In this document: piece after piece, positions 1-12,240 of the stretch
How positions within the stretch are numbered: the stretch's first letter is position 1
Layout: every line of letters begins with the position of its first letter
Assembly: GCA_003117195.1 (NCBI GenBank)
Contig: BDSI01000012.1
Span: forward strand, 1,245,316-1,309,315
Length of the DNA stretch: 64,000 nt
Direction: 5' to 3'
Source: Eudorina sp. 2006-703-Eu-15
Taxonomy: Eukaryota; Chlorophyta; Chlorophyceae; Chlamydomonadales; Volvocaceae
The notes under the pieces: generated by a model
The model's database searches: none
What the model saw: the letters and a program-made list of their open reading frames with translations, nothing else
Told to the model about the DNA's origin: nothing
Made by a program: the position numbers and the translations under genes

Positions 1-2101
1 ATAACTGGAGACACATGCGTCGGTCTCCACGTGCTTGCGGGCAGTGCCGGATGCATCGAACCATACGGAGGTAAGATCTGTGATGGGCTGGCTGGGCGAA
101 GGACCTCACGCATGCGGGGGGCTGAGGGGCGGCGGCGAATCCCTTGGTCCTGTTTGTGGGCGTTAGCTGGGGTGGCGTCCGGCATGTCACATGTGTCGTG
201 GCATGTGTGACGCAGGATAGCATCCGCCCCCTGTGCTCACGGATGGCCACGGATTTCTTGCTCGCCGCGTACGGGCCCGTGTGTGTTCGTAGGCAGGCAC
301 GGCAAGCGTGTTGGTGTTCGAGTGTGTGTCATCATCTTGGTTCACGGGTTACAGGTACTGCCGCATGCGGTTTGGGAGCTCTGTGGTGGCGTGCGGTGGA
401 GGTGCGCGGAAGATGCGCGGCACGGGGCCGACTGGATGGTGGCTGAGGGGCGCCGTGTGCCGGATAGGGTAGTGGCGGAGGCTCGGGCGTATGCCATGCA
501 AACCACCTCGGTTCGTTTGGTTGGGCCGTTGTTCAGGTGGCAACGTCCTTCCGTTTCGCAGTATTTTGGTCGCTAGAACCCTACGGTCTCAAGAATCTTA
601 CGGTCGCTAGAACATGGGTGATTAAACGGTACTTGTGTAAACAGCAAGTGCGCCTGTGGGATGCTGCTATGAGGGTTGGCTCGTGGCTCCTTGCCCCCGG
701 CCAGCCCCAGCTTGCCCGCCGACCCGCCGGACTGCCTACCTGCTGTCCTTCTGGTCGGCGATATGGGTCGATCAATGTGCGCGAAAGGGCGAAAGGGGGC
801 TAAGGCGCCGGCCCCGCTGGAAGAGGCTCGAAGCCAACGGCTCAAACCCTCAGGAACCCTCTCACCCATACTGCCCATACCCATACCCATACTGCACGCT
901 AAGAAGTCCCATCGGCCCCGCGTTTTAAAGAGGCAACGGTCCCGCTTGCAACAAGTTGACCTGCAGTTTTAGAGCACCCAAACAGATTCGCTTCAAATCG
1001 AATTAAGAGTTATGTCGTCTTTTTCTGGACATGCTACGCACGCACCCATTATCAAGATCAAAATGAAGCTCAGCAAAGGCATCGTTCGAGCAAATGGGAT
1101 TTGGTTGCCTTGCCTTCCGACATCGGTAAACCAACGCACGACAAAAACAGCATGCACACTCACAAGCCATTGTTACTGCAAGTTTTGGTAACGTCAACCC
1201 CAAACGATTAAAATACGATAGCTCTTGCAAATAATTGGATAACGCGGACAACGCTTGGGAAGTTGCGATACGTAAGTTTGCGGTTGTCTCGGCTGGAAGC
1301 TGTAGATCGTTGCAACCTGCAGTGTGCAGCCCAAGCCAAGGAATTGTGAACCGCAATAGTATCATTGGACCATTTATTGTGTTGCAACCAATTTGAGGAC
1401 TACAGCCGGCCAACGTTCGCAGGTCAGAGGTATTTCGACCTTACGATTTCGGTATTCTGACGAGTCATTAACTGGGCCGAATTTAGGACACAGCAACGTG
1501 GCACAGAGCGCTGCAGCGCTACCTTGCATCCCGAGCCCAATGACTCGGCATGCGTGGGCAGTGCGCAACAACTCAGGCACCACCACTTTTTCATTTGACT
1601 AATACAAGCCAATCTTAGCGCCGCAATCTGTTGCACCCTGACCGATTTGTCTTCCTGTCGTTGCTGCGTCAGCCTCTGCTGACCATTCCCTTCACAACCG
1701 CAGCTTCCCCTTTTGCATTCGGTGTCCACAAGTTTGTCCCTCTTGCTGGACTACACCTGATCGTCTTGCATACTCGAACCTTCACGGTGGCAGTAGCAGT
1801 AGCAGCTCTTGCCCGCAACGCCCGCGACTCCCAGCCTGTCGCAGCACCGCACGCTCCTACACATCTAAAAAGCCCCAGTGCCTTCCCCGCAAGATCATCT
1901 GTTTCCCGCCAGCCGCACCCCCGATAGCAGCACACCCTCCGTTCCAACCACATAGCATTATCACACCGCCCGCCTCCCACTATCCATCGTTATGTCGCCC
2001 GTCCGCCCCTCCGCCCTCCGCTCCCCCAGCGCGCTCCCCACCACCCCCACCCCCACCTCCACTCCCATCGCCACCTTGACCGCCTCCACCCGCCGGCCGC
2101 A
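1..2101. other. 5' flank of the GPDH gene, no gene recognised
   Basis: No reading frame here has recognisable protein content or convincing splice borders. About 970-1700 is clearly poorer in G+C than the flanks and could be old transposon or intergenic sequence. From about 1700 to 2100 the strand becomes pyrimidine-rich, as expected for the promoter and 5' leader of the gene starting at 2102. No TATA box was assigned. Confidence 0.5.
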
Positions 2102-3381
2102 ATGCCGCTCCTGTTCCTCAAGACGCATCTCCCCATGGCCGCCGCCGCCGTCGGCGCCTTCGCGGCCGTCGGCGGCGCCGGCTATCTCCTGAGCCAGCAA
2201 CATCAGCCCCTGCCCCTGTGGGCCCGGGGCGGCCCCCTGCCTGACGAGGTGGACCCGGTGGAGCTCTTGGAGCGGCCTCCCCCGCGGCCCACACAGCTGG
2301 ACCGGCTGCGGGGCAGCACCCGCGACCGGCCCTTTGACCTGCTGATTGTGGGCGGAGGGGCCACGGGCTCGGGCTGCGCGCTGGATGCGGTGACTCGGTG
2401 AGCGGTCGAGAGGGGCTGGGTGCGTGGGGTGGGGGCGGGTGGGGTGGGGTGGGGGATTCGTACGGCCCGGCTGACGTCATCCCCGGTGTGTGTGGGGGCC
2501 CCGTGCGAGGGCGGGTGACCCTGGCGGCGACCGCGAGCGCAGTACAGTATCCGGCGACAGGGCCGCAGTGCCACCCAGAGTACAGGGAAGCCTACTCTGT
2601 ACGAATCCCACCGTCCCGGTGTGTCTTCAATATGCCTACCGATTTCCTATACCCACCCACCCCCCCGCCCCCCCGGGCCCCCAGGGGACTCCGCACGGCG
2701 CTTGTGGAGCGGGACGACTTCGCCTCGGGCACCAGCTCCAAGTCCACCAAGCTGGTGCACGGAGGGGTCAGGTACCTGGAGAAGGCGGTGTTCCAGGTGG
2801 GTGGGGACTGGGTGGGTGGGTGGGTGGGGGCGGGACGGCAACAGCATGCGGGCCAAGAGTGCGGGTGGCGGTTGGGAGACAGTGATGATGGGGGTGCGTG
2901 GCGATTGGGCTCCGGAACCAGGGGACTAGGGGACTCCGCAGGGGACGGGGCTACGGCGGCGGGCGCGAGCTTGGTGCAGAGCCCGGGGGCATCAGGGGGC
3001 TTCGGAGCCCCTCCCCTACGCAGGCCGGCTGAGCAGAGCAGAGCCCCCAGGGGTGGCGATGACCTCATGACCCCATGACCTCGTGACCTGATCCTACCCC
3101 GCACACGGGGAGCGATGGACTGCCCCCTCCCGCCGTCCTCCACCTCTCTCCTGGCGGCGCAACCCGGGCGCCCCCACCCCTCAATTTCCTGTACCCCACG
3201 TCCCCCCGCCCCTCCCTCCCCCCTCCCTCCCCCCTCCAGGCCGACCTGCGGCAGCTCCGACTTGTGTACGAGGCGCTCCACGAGAGGGCCACCATGCTGT
3301 CCCTGGCCCCCCACCTGGCGGAGCCCAGGGCCATACTCACGGTGGGGGGGAGGGGGAGTGTCTGTGTGTGTGTCTGTCTGC

Positions 3382-3455
<74 letters not shown>

Positions 3456-6400
3456 AGTGAGGGAGGGAGGGACGAGGGTGGAGGTGTTCACGGGTTTGGT
3501 GGTTCGTTGCGGTTCCGTTGTCGTGGCGGTCGCATTGTCGTTGAAACAGTTGGCGTTGAAACAGTTGGCGTGGAAACAAGGAGGGAGGAGGGTATGCAGT
3601 AGGGAAGGTGATGGCTTGTCACATGTCGAATGGGTAATGATGATAAGTTGACCAGTTGGGTCAGTGTGCAAGGCTGCTGGGGAGATGCGGGGGGGGGGGA
3701 GCAGCTTGATATAAAGTGGAGCTATGCATAGGGAAGGGGCCTGAAAGGCCTGGAAGATTGGCGAGCCATCGAAGGGGGGCCGGGGCGAAAGGGGGGGTTG
3801 GCGCTGGTACTCCGTCGCCGCGGTCCCGACGCCTGAGCGCGGGTTCTTGCCACGGTGAACACACAAACTACCGCCCCAACCTCCGCAACACCCCGCACAC
3901 CCCCCCCCCCCGCCCGCCCGCCTGGGCGCCTCCCACGCGCTGCCGCCCTCCCGCCTCCCCCCCGCAGCCCTGCTACAAGTGGTGGGAGGTGCCGTACTAC
4001 TGGATGGGGCTCAAGGTCAGGGGGCCCTCCGCAGGTCTAGGGTTTCGAAGCCCCCGCCGAGGAGGGGGGAAGGGACGGCGGGTTATTGTGATCCTCATTC
4101 CTGCGTTGATTCCTGTCGTTTTGATGTCCTGCGGGCCTGCGGAGGGGGGCTTGGGAAAGGGGGACGGCATCGCTAGGGGGGTGGTGTGGCTGCCCGGGGG
4201 CCGGTCGACTTCCCGACCGGCCGCAATATGCCGCGGGACATCTGATATCCTTCCCGACTGACTGGACTGCGGGCCAAAGAGGAGGCGGGGCCCTGGACTG
4301 CGGGCGCCACAGGCCCTCCTGTCGGCGTGCAAGACGGCCTGCCGACCGGCCGACCTGATGGCCTCTTTGTTGTCGTACTACCCGTAACCACGACAGGCGT
4401 ACGACTTGGTGGCGGGCCGCACCAGCCTCATCCCCTCGCGCTACGTCCCGCCCGCGGAGGCGCTGGACATGATCCCCACCCTGTCCGCCGCCCAGTCCGA
4501 CGGCGGCACCCTCAAGGGAGCGGTGGGTGGTCGCCGCGGGCGCCCGTTGTTCTTTTCCTCGCAGCAGCCCAGCTCCAATTGGGGCACGCCTACCAGACAT
4601 CCGAAAAAGGGGATGATCCCCTGCACCCCACTTCTTCCGGGGGCCTAGAACCCTAAACCCTGTACCCACCCACTTGTGCCGTACAGTTTGTACGTCGTGC
4701 AGTAGTTCAGGGTCAGTACACGATGCTGTGTTGCGAGGGTGTGATTTGGGGGGGCGGGCGCGGTGGCGCCGGGTGCGGCGGAAGGCAAAGCACCAGCAGT
4801 ACGTTCGCTGGGTGTCGTAGCCCGCAGAGTCCACCCGGGGGGGACCTACGTACCGTTGCGGTTACCGTTACCGTTACCGTCACGACCTGCCTTGTCCCTC
4901 GTGGGGACGTGGACTGGGCCCTGCGCGCCTGCGGCCACTTAGCCCCCCCCGGTCAGGAGCCGGGTGAAATCCCTTTAGGGGGCCGACAACGCGCCGCGGA
5001 GGAAATCCCTTAAGGGGGTTGTGTAAACGCGCCGCGGAGTCCGGGGGCCTCTATAGTGCCGGCAGCCCCGGTGCGATAACCCCCTGCTGCGTGCGTTACG
5101 GCCGGACGCCAGCTCATGCCGCTCTCCTCTCTCTCCCCCCTTCCGCGCAGCGACGTGCCCTGTGATCCTGTCCCCCGATCTCGTATTTCCCGTGCCTCCT
5201 CCCCCTCTCGTTGGTGGCGGTGCCCGCAGGTGCTGTACTACGACGGGCAGTTCGACGACGCGCGCTTCAATGTGGCGCTGGCGTGCACCGCGGCGGCTGC
5301 CGGCGGGGTGGTGGCCAACTACGTGGAGTGCAAGCAGCTCATCAAGGTAAGTGACTGTGTGTGTGTGGCGTTACCTATGAGGGAGGGCTGACAGGTGGGG
5401 GAACGGGCGGGGCGCGAAAACGAAATACGAGGTGCGCGGCGGTGGGGTGGGGCTGTGGGAGATAATAAGGTGAGGGAGGAGGTTGGGAAAGGGGCTGGGG
5501 GGGGATCAGGGCGGGCGCTTGGGTTCGATCTGCGGCGGTGTTGGCGGGGCAGTGGTGCTGCTGGTGGTTGCCTGCCTGCTGTCGGCCGTGTGTGTGAGGG
5601 GGGGCCCCCAAGGTGTGGGCGCCGAAGCGGGGCTGGAGTGGGGGCCGGGCGGGGCGGGGCGGCAACCGGCAAATGAAGTGTACGGACACGCAGGGAGGGG
5701 CCGTGTACGGAGGACACGCGTACGAATGTGAACTCTGGACCGCCCGTGATGAGAACTCCCAACCCTCGGGTTGGGAGTACGACACCTCGCCCTTTCTTAC
5801 CGCACCAACCCCACCCACCAAAGTACTCGCCACACGGTAACAGCCCGCGCGCGCACCCCCTCGTCTGCACCCCGCGACCCCCGCGCCGAGCCCCGCAGAA
5901 CCAGGACGGCAAGGTGGTGGGTGCGGTGGTGCAGGACCGCCTGGCTTCGGAGCCCCCCTTTGAGGTGTTCGCCCGGGTGGTGCTCAACACCACGGGCTGC
6001 TTCGCGGACCAGGTGAGGTCCGTCAGGTCGCGCAAGGGTGTGCCGGGGACCTATGTAAGAGGACACCGGGGGGATGTCCAGCGGGGCCCGCTCCACCCCC
6101 CGGGGAGGGCCCACGTTGGGCTCCAGGGGGTGGGTGGAGTGGGGCCACTGACGGAGCTGCTGCTCAATTCGGGGGTGCCCCCAGCCGCTCAGCGGAGAGG
6201 CAGCGGCGGACTGAGACGGAGCGCAACCCCCCCTTGGTGGCCAGAGCGCACCCGCAGTCGCGACGGCGCTGTCTTGGCCCACCCCTGGAGCAGCAAGCGC
6301 CGTCACGCATGTCGGCATGTGCATGTGGGCTATTCCCCCCCTTGGCTGGCTCGAGGCTCAAGCGGGGTCGTTGGTTCAGCGGTCTGCGCCGGTCTGAACT

Positions 6401-9400
6401 TGCCCGCTCGCAGCTACGAGGCGGCCGGCCGACACGCCGATCTACAGGCCCCGTCGGTCACTTCCCCTTGCCCGCGGGCCCCCCTCGGCCGCTCCCTCCC
6501 CGTTCCCCCGTCACTCTCCCCTCCCTCCCCTCCCCCCTTCCCCTCCCCTCCCTGCCAGGTCCGCCACATGTCTCAGCCCGGTGCCCCCGACATCATCCAG
6601 CCGTCCGCGGGGGCGCACGTCACCCTGCCCTCCTTCTACGGGGGGCACACGCGCAACGGCATCATCATCCCAAAGACCAAGGTGCGCGCGGACGGGAGGG
6701 TTGGGGCCGCGAGGGGGAGGGGGAGATGGAGGGGAGGGGGAGGGGGAGGGGGAGGGGGAGGGGGAGGGGGAGGGGGAGGGGAGGGGGAGGGGGAGGGGAC
6801 CGTCCTCGCCGCTCTCCCGGTGGGTCGCGCCGCACCCGTACCGCACCCCACCTCTTCACAGCATACCCCATCGCACGTATTTTTAAGGCCGACAAGGTGG
6901 ACGTCGTCGCATCGCTGGAGATCCTGGTACAGTTCGATTCTTCACCGGAGCTTCGCTCTGGCAGCAGCGGCGCAGTTTGAACATGTCTACCAATGTCCTG
7001 TACCCCACCGCACCACTTGGCACAGCCGCGTTGTCAGAGATTATCACCAGGAGGGGCGGAAGGGAGGGGCAGGAGGTGCTGGCCCCGGGGGGTGGGATGG
7101 CCTTGGGCGCCGGGGGGGAGTTGAGGGCCCCGGAAGGAGTATGGGCTCCTCGCCGACCTCCCCCCCCCCCCACACACACATTTTATATGGCACTCCACCA
7201 ATGCCTCAATCTCTCTTCTCCGCCTCCCACCTCTTTCCGGGCTGTGCTGTGCTGTGCTGTGCTGCGGGCCCCCAGGACGGCCGCGTGGTGTTCATGCTGC
7301 CCTTCCTGAACCACGTCATAGCGGGCACCACCGACGCGCAGTGCGGCCTCAGCAGCCAGCCAGTGGCCTCCCGGGAGGAGGTGGACTTCATCCTGCGCAC
7401 CCTGCAGGACTACCTGGGGATCCAGGTGGGGGGCCGGGGGGTGGGGAGGGCGAGGGGAGAGGGAGGTGACTTTATTGACAAAGGGCCGCCGGAGGGGGCG
7501 GGTGGGACGGGACGCGTGGGGCGGGGTGTGTGGGATGACGAGATGGTTCTTGGAGGTGGGGCTGTCGAGTTGGGGGACAAGAGTGCAGTGGGGAGAACTG
7601 CAGGAATGACGTACCGAGGAGGATATCACCCGTTGCCCGACTACGGCATCCCCCCCAGTAACCGAGGACTGACTGACTGTCTGGACAACAACCCAAGCCC
7701 CAACCCAAGCCCCAACCCAAGCCCCAACCCAAGCCCAAGCCCCAACCCAAGCCCAAGCCCAAGCCCTAATCAGCCCTGATCCGGACCCTGACCCTGCTGC
7801 CCGCCGCACCTGTCAGGTCCGATCCTCGGATGTGCTGTCCACGTGGTCCGGCATCCGGCCCCTGGCGGCCGACCCGCGGGCCAAGGATACGGAGAACACG
7901 GTCCGCGACCACGGTGGGTGGGTGGGTGGAGGGCTGCACATTGATTCACGAGCTGGACGGATAGATTCCGTGAGGAATTTGTGTATCCTGTGGCCGCATA
8001 GCTCAGTGGATAGAGCGTGTCCTTCCTAAGGTCAAGGTCCAAGGTTCGACCCCTTGTGCGGTCGTTTCTTCGTCATAAGTAATCAACGATGTATCGTGTA
8101 TGATATGTATGAATAGTGATTCATTGTATTCGTGTGCCTACGTGGCCAGGCATGCCGTATGTGGAAAACGGCTTGAACTCAGCTGATCAGTGATGGGTCC
8201 GGTCGGCTTGAACCGTGGTGTTCAGTGATGGCTACGGAGGGTCGTACATGCACAACATACGCGTAGCTCGGCCGTATTGTTCCCAAGTCCATAACACCAC
8301 GCCCACGCCTGCCCTCCCCCCGCGCAGTGATTGTTGAGGAGGCTGACGGCATGATCACCGCCAGCGGCGGAAAGTGGACCACCTATCGGCTGATGGCGGA
8401 GGAGGCGGTGGACGCGGCGGTGGCCACCGGCCGCATGCCCACCAACGTAAAGCGCTGCCGCACAACTCGTGTGCCGCTGCTGGGGGCTGGCCCCGAGTAC
8501 AGCCACATGCTCGGGGTGCAGGTGCGCGGCCGGGTGGCCGGCGGGTTGTCAATTGGGGGGCGTCCCTGGGGAACGTCGTCGAGGTGCCAGTGGTCACCAG
8601 CTTCCGTTGCGGACCTGTAATCCTTTGCGGTTGGGAAATGGGAATCCCAACTGCGGTCATGGTGCGCCGGTTCGAGGTCGAGGTGCATGGTCCCTTGGGA
8701 CCTGCACTGCCCGCCGCTTCATCTTCGGACTCCTTTTCTACGGTATGGCCTGGCCGAGATGTGCCTTGTGTTGCGTGTCGCCGCCGCCCTCGCCGCACGG
8801 CACCCCGCCGTCCTCCTCCCGCCGCCGCAGCTCGCCCAGGGCTTCGGGCCCCTGGCGTCGGGCCCTGCTCCGCCAGCGTCCGGCTCGACCTCCTCTTGGG
8901 CCCTATCCGGCTCGTCCCGGTCCGCCGCCTCCGCCGCCTCGCCACCGGGACCCCCGCGCGTGGTCATCGACCCGGACACGGCGGAGCACCTGGCGCAGTC
9001 GTACGGCAGCCGGGCGGGTCGCGTACTGCAGGTACGGCTTCTCCTCGCACGCACGCACGCACTCGCAGTACCGTAGTATCAAGCCAGGCGGGGGCGGGTT
9101 GGTTCTCGGATTGCTGGAGGGCGCGGGGCGCAGCCCGCGGCGGCAGCCGGCCAGCGGCCGCAGCGGTTTTCCCATCCAGAGCTTGAAGTCGTCACCCCGC
9201 GGCCCCTGTCGCGCTGCCGCGCAGCACCCCAGCTTGATCTGCTTTCCCCGGGCGGTCAGCCCCCATTTGTTCAAGTCCTCCCCCCCAAACTCAAGTAGTA
9301 CCGTACCTAACCCCCTCTTGCGTTATAATATCACCGCCACCCCTACCGCCGCCACCCCTACCGCCGCCGCCACTACCATCACCACCGCAACCACCACCAG

Positions 9401-10232
9401 ACCGCCCAGGACCGCAACCTGGGCCAGCGGCTGGTGGGCGGCCACCCCATCCTGGAGGCGGAGGTGGTGTACTGCGTCCGCCACGAGTACTGCCAGACCC
9501 CCGAGGACTTCCTGGCGCGGAGGACCCGGCTGGCCTTCCTGGACGCCAGGGCGGCGCTCAAGGCCCTGCCCAGGGTAGGGTGGGATGGCATGGGATGGGG
9601 TAGGGTGGAATGGGATGGGGTAGGGTGGCATAGGATGGGATGGGATGGGATGGGATGGGATGGGGCACCGCAGAACGGCAGGAGGTGCCCCGTTTAGGAT
9701 TCCGTGCCTCTGGTATTGGGTGGAATGCGGTCCAGGGGCCAGCTCTCTCTCTCTCTCGCACGTCCGGTGGGTGGTGCCCGGGTGCCGGGCACCCGGGCTA
9801 AGAGGGTCCAATCGACGGATCCACCACATACGGTGCAGTGCACGCGTATGAGCGGGCATGCGTGCCTTCCAAACCCGCTCGTCTGTCCGTTCGTCGGAGG
9901 TCGCGTGAGAGCCCCACCTGACGCGCCTGCTGCCGACGTCACGGCGTGTTCGGGTGTGTTGATGAGGCGCCCAGCGCAGGCCTTCAACGCTCCCCTGTTC
10001 GAGGGCGCAGTGCGAAACCCCCTCCCCCGAACGTTCCCCCACCTCTTGCTGCCTGGCCTGGTAACCCGTGCTGCCTGGCCCGGTCCCCCTGCCCCAGGTG
10101 GTTGAGTTGATGGCCTCAGAGCACGGCTGGGACGCCGCCCGGAGGTCCTCCATGACGGCGGGGGCCCGTGAGTACCTGGCCACGTACCTGCCACCCCCCG
10201 CGGCGGAGCCCGCGGCGGCACCCGCCAGCTGA
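2102..10232 (+). CDS. FAD-dependent glycerol-3-phosphate dehydrogenase, mitochondrial (SDP6/GUT2-like)
   Basis: Oxidises glycerol-3-phosphate to dihydroxyacetone phosphate and passes electrons to quinone at the mitochondrial inner membrane. Exons: 2102-2397, 2685-2796, 3240-3341, 3968-4015, 4397-4522, 5230-5346, 5899-6012, 6559-6681, 7276-7425, 7817-7913, 8328-8521, 8831-9031, 9410-9574, 10098-10232. All junctions are GT-AG and in phase, giving 659 aa, close to plant SDP6. A hydrophobic segment lies at about residues 12-30. The FAD dinucleotide motif GGGATGSG is at residues 84-91. It is followed by family blocks [43 protein letters not shown] and [19 protein letters not shown]. An Ala/Ser/Gly-rich insert lies in exon 12. 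No EF-hands are seen, as in plants. The start is the first ATG that gives the N-terminal extension. Introns 1, 2 and 8 carry the recurrent intronic element, and intron 10 holds a tRNA gene. Confidence 0.95.
2629..2654 (+). mobile_element. Recurrent intronic element, GPDH intron 1
   Basis: Sense copy of the shared core (ATGTCTACCAATTTCCTATA and CCC): here ATGCCTACCGATTTCCTATA plus CCC. It ends 30 nt before the exon 2 acceptor. Confidence 0.5.
3181..3197 (+). mobile_element. Recurrent intronic element (short copy), GPDH intron 2
   Basis: Only the end of the core is present, CAATTTCCTGTACCCC, 42 nt before the exon 3 acceptor. Confidence 0.35.
3358..3450. repeat. (GT)n(GA)n microsatellite in GPDH intron 3
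   Basis: A compound dinucleotide repeat of GT units followed by about 18 GA units, seen directly, just after the exon 3 donor. Confidence 0.95.
6711..6799. repeat. GGGGGA polypurine tract in GPDH intron 8
   Basis: About 90 nt of nearly pure GGGGGA repeats on the coding strand, starting 30 nt after the exon 8 donor. It has strong G-quadruplex and triplex potential in the nascent transcript. Confidence 0.9.
6955..7007 (+). mobile_element. Recurrent intronic element (long copy), GPDH intron 8
   Basis: The longest copy: CTCTGGCAGCAGCGGCGCAG, then TTTGAACATGTCTACCAATG and TCCTGTACCCC. This one lies 268 nt from the acceptor. Confidence 0.6.
7689..7768. repeat. AACCCAAGCCCC tandem repeat in GPDH intron 9
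   Basis: Tandem 12-mers (AACCCAAGCCCC) with 6-nt slippage variants, lying before the exon 10 acceptor. Confidence 0.9.
7992..8064 (+). tRNA. tRNA-Arg (anticodon CCT)
   Basis: A 73-nt cloverleaf reads from the sequence. The acceptor stem has seven pairs, one of them G-T, with discriminator G. The D arm is GCTCAGTGGATAGAGC. The anticodon loop TTCCTAA gives CCT, reading AGG, with one T-T mismatch in the anticodon stem. The T arm is perfect: CAAGG, loop TTCGACC, CCTTG. The internal pol III boxes are intact: A box TAGCTCAGTGG at 7999-8009 and B box at 8043-8053. No CCA is encoded and there is no tRNA intron. Only a weak TTTCTT follows as terminator. It lies wholly inside GPDH intron 10 (7914-8327), same strand as the host. 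Confidence 0.92.
9575..9664. repeat. GGGATGGGAT/GGGGTAGGGTGG repeat at the start of GPDH intron 13
   Basis: A short-period G-rich tandem repeat beginning at the exon 13 donor itself. Confidence 0.85.
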
Positions 10233-10323
10233 GCTGGGTGGCCCTTGTGTGAATCAAAAGATCTGTGTTTAAGAAACCGGGGATTAAGATGTGTGTGTGT
10301 GTGTGCGGCTGGACAGGGCAGGG

Positions 10324-10328
10324 TGTAA
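10324..10328 (+). promoter_or_regulatory. TGTAA poly(A) signal of the GPDH gene
   Basis: TGTAA, the usual poly(A) signal of chlamydomonadalean nuclear genes, occurs 92 nt after the GPDH stop codon. Confidence 0.55.
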
Positions 10329-12240
10329 GTTAGTTGTGGGGCAGGAACTCTAGGAGGGGCAGTTGGGACCTGAACCGGCGCCAGCGGAGGGCGTCACCTG
10401 AGGGCGTCTTGACACTGCTCGTGGGCTGTCTTGACACTTGGAGGAGTGCTGCAGGGTGCGCACACGCTGGTTGCTACATCTCGTGAACGGTACGGCATGT
10501 TGTTGTTATCAGCTTGGGTACCTGCCCGTACTTGATGCCTCGAGGGAGAAAGTTAGTTGTTGGTATGAGCGGGTCATTCCCGTACATCCGTAACTCTCCA
10601 GGGAGGAGATCGGCAAGGGAAGAAAGGAAGGATGGGCAAGGGGTAGTCGGACAGGGTCGAAGGCACCCAGCGCCAGCCGCCATGGCGAAAAGCCAGTGAG
10701 ACGAAAAGCCTCGACATTCTTTGTGTCCTGTTGCTGTGCTTGGAGTTATGCGAGAGGTGAGCGAGTCCGCTGTGAGGTGTTGAGCTGTGGTGGTGTTGGC
10801 GGGGTTGTTGCAGGGGCGGGCAGCAGTCGCTTCGTGTGGGCGCGCAGTGCTGGTTGCTGGGCGGCTCAACGGGGCGCAGAACGATCTGACAGAGAGTTGA
10901 TTAATAGTAGAGCGAGTTGATTGCCGTGCCGGGTGCTGCACCGGGTCCGGGGAAACCGATGTCGTTCCTGGAAGCTGTGCTTGGGCGTCGCCCGCTCGGG
11001 CACCGCATCCAGACTGCCAGAGGCGGCATCGATGCCGGGCAGAAGCCCTCTGTCAACTGGGAGCACGTCCGGGGTCGCGACGGCAAGAGGCAGAACGCAT
11101 CGAGGCGGCAAGTTGATCACGGTAGTTGACTGGCTTCCTCAGGCGGCAAGCAGAAGCAGAGGTGACCTGCAACCTTATTCCAGAGAGAGCAAACCAAGCT
11201 GCAGCCAGCACCCGTCACCAGCAAGTGGAGACTGATCCCCGGGACGGCCAAAGCCTCTGTCAGTTTGCTCCGTTAAAGAGTCGTCCCTGAACGCAATAAT
11301 CGTCCATGCGGGGTCCAGCGGCATCCGGTTGGATCCCCTTCGGCACAAACCCTCGACTGCATCCAGCGTACTGTACAGTGCGACTCCGACCCCGCAGGCC
11401 CCAAGCCTTTCCCGCAGCCCCTGCCCCTTCGCAGACCGCCCGCCGTCTCAGCCCTCCCATCTTCCCATGCATGCGGGCCGCCTGTTGGCCTATGGGAGCC
11501 CACAAAGAGCCCCTCGCCTTCGATGCAAATGCAAACAGGGTAAGTTACCGGAACATCGCACCAAGCTGACCGGACTGCACCACACCCTGTCAGTCCGGGC
11601 GAACCACATGGCCGCCATTTCTCCAGGCCGCCTGATAATCCACACCGCCGGCGCCTTTGCCCGCTGCGCATGCGTCAAAGCGGTAGCTGACGGGGTTGCG
11701 ATCAAACACGCAACCTGGACTCACCCAAGTCGGAGAGATTGCGTACCAATCCTGAAGAAATGTTGCCGTGCCATTACGCAGCCCCTGCTTTTCCCTCCTC
11801 AGCACACCGTCTCGTCCGCCCTTCCCCTGCCTCCGTGCTCGCCCCTGTCGTGAGGCCGACGCACCTGCCCCTGCAACCCAAGGGCCAACCCCGCTACCCC
11901 TTTGGCGCTCCTTGTGCGCCGCCCCGACTCAGTCATCAGCCCGACAGTCAGTCACTCCGTCGCCGGTTCCTCCCAGCAGGTCCGCCATCGAGCTCCCACA
12001 GCGCACCTGCCCGGCCACCCGCATCCGGGCTCTGCGTCCTTGCCCGTCGAGTGTATGCACTTGGACACGGCCGTAGCAGTACCAGCAGCAGCCGCATCGG
12101 GGAAACGGTCGCCTCCCGGCTCGCCGCCGCACCCCTCCCAAGCGCCGGTAATCAGGGCGGCGAAAGAACATTTTTGAAGGGAACCGAGTGCCGGCAGTGT
12201 TTCCCCCCTCCCCCGGCTCGCCAGCCAGCGCTCCGACCCT
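10329..12240. other. Convergent intergenic region between GPDH and VTI1
   Basis: This region holds the 3' ends of two converging genes. No further coding sequence or RNA gene could be supported. The long frames here have no recognisable content. Confidence 0.5.

Noticed and set aside
5728..7779. A 683-codon plus-strand frame and a 424-codon minus-strand frame (2592-3866) in the GPDH gene
   Set aside because: Both run through clear exons and introns of GPDH. GC-rich DNA has few stops, so such frames arise by chance.
8374..9578. Two long plus-strand frames (270 and 369 codons) over GPDH exons 11-13
   Set aside because: They use the wrong frame of the identified exons and cross their introns.
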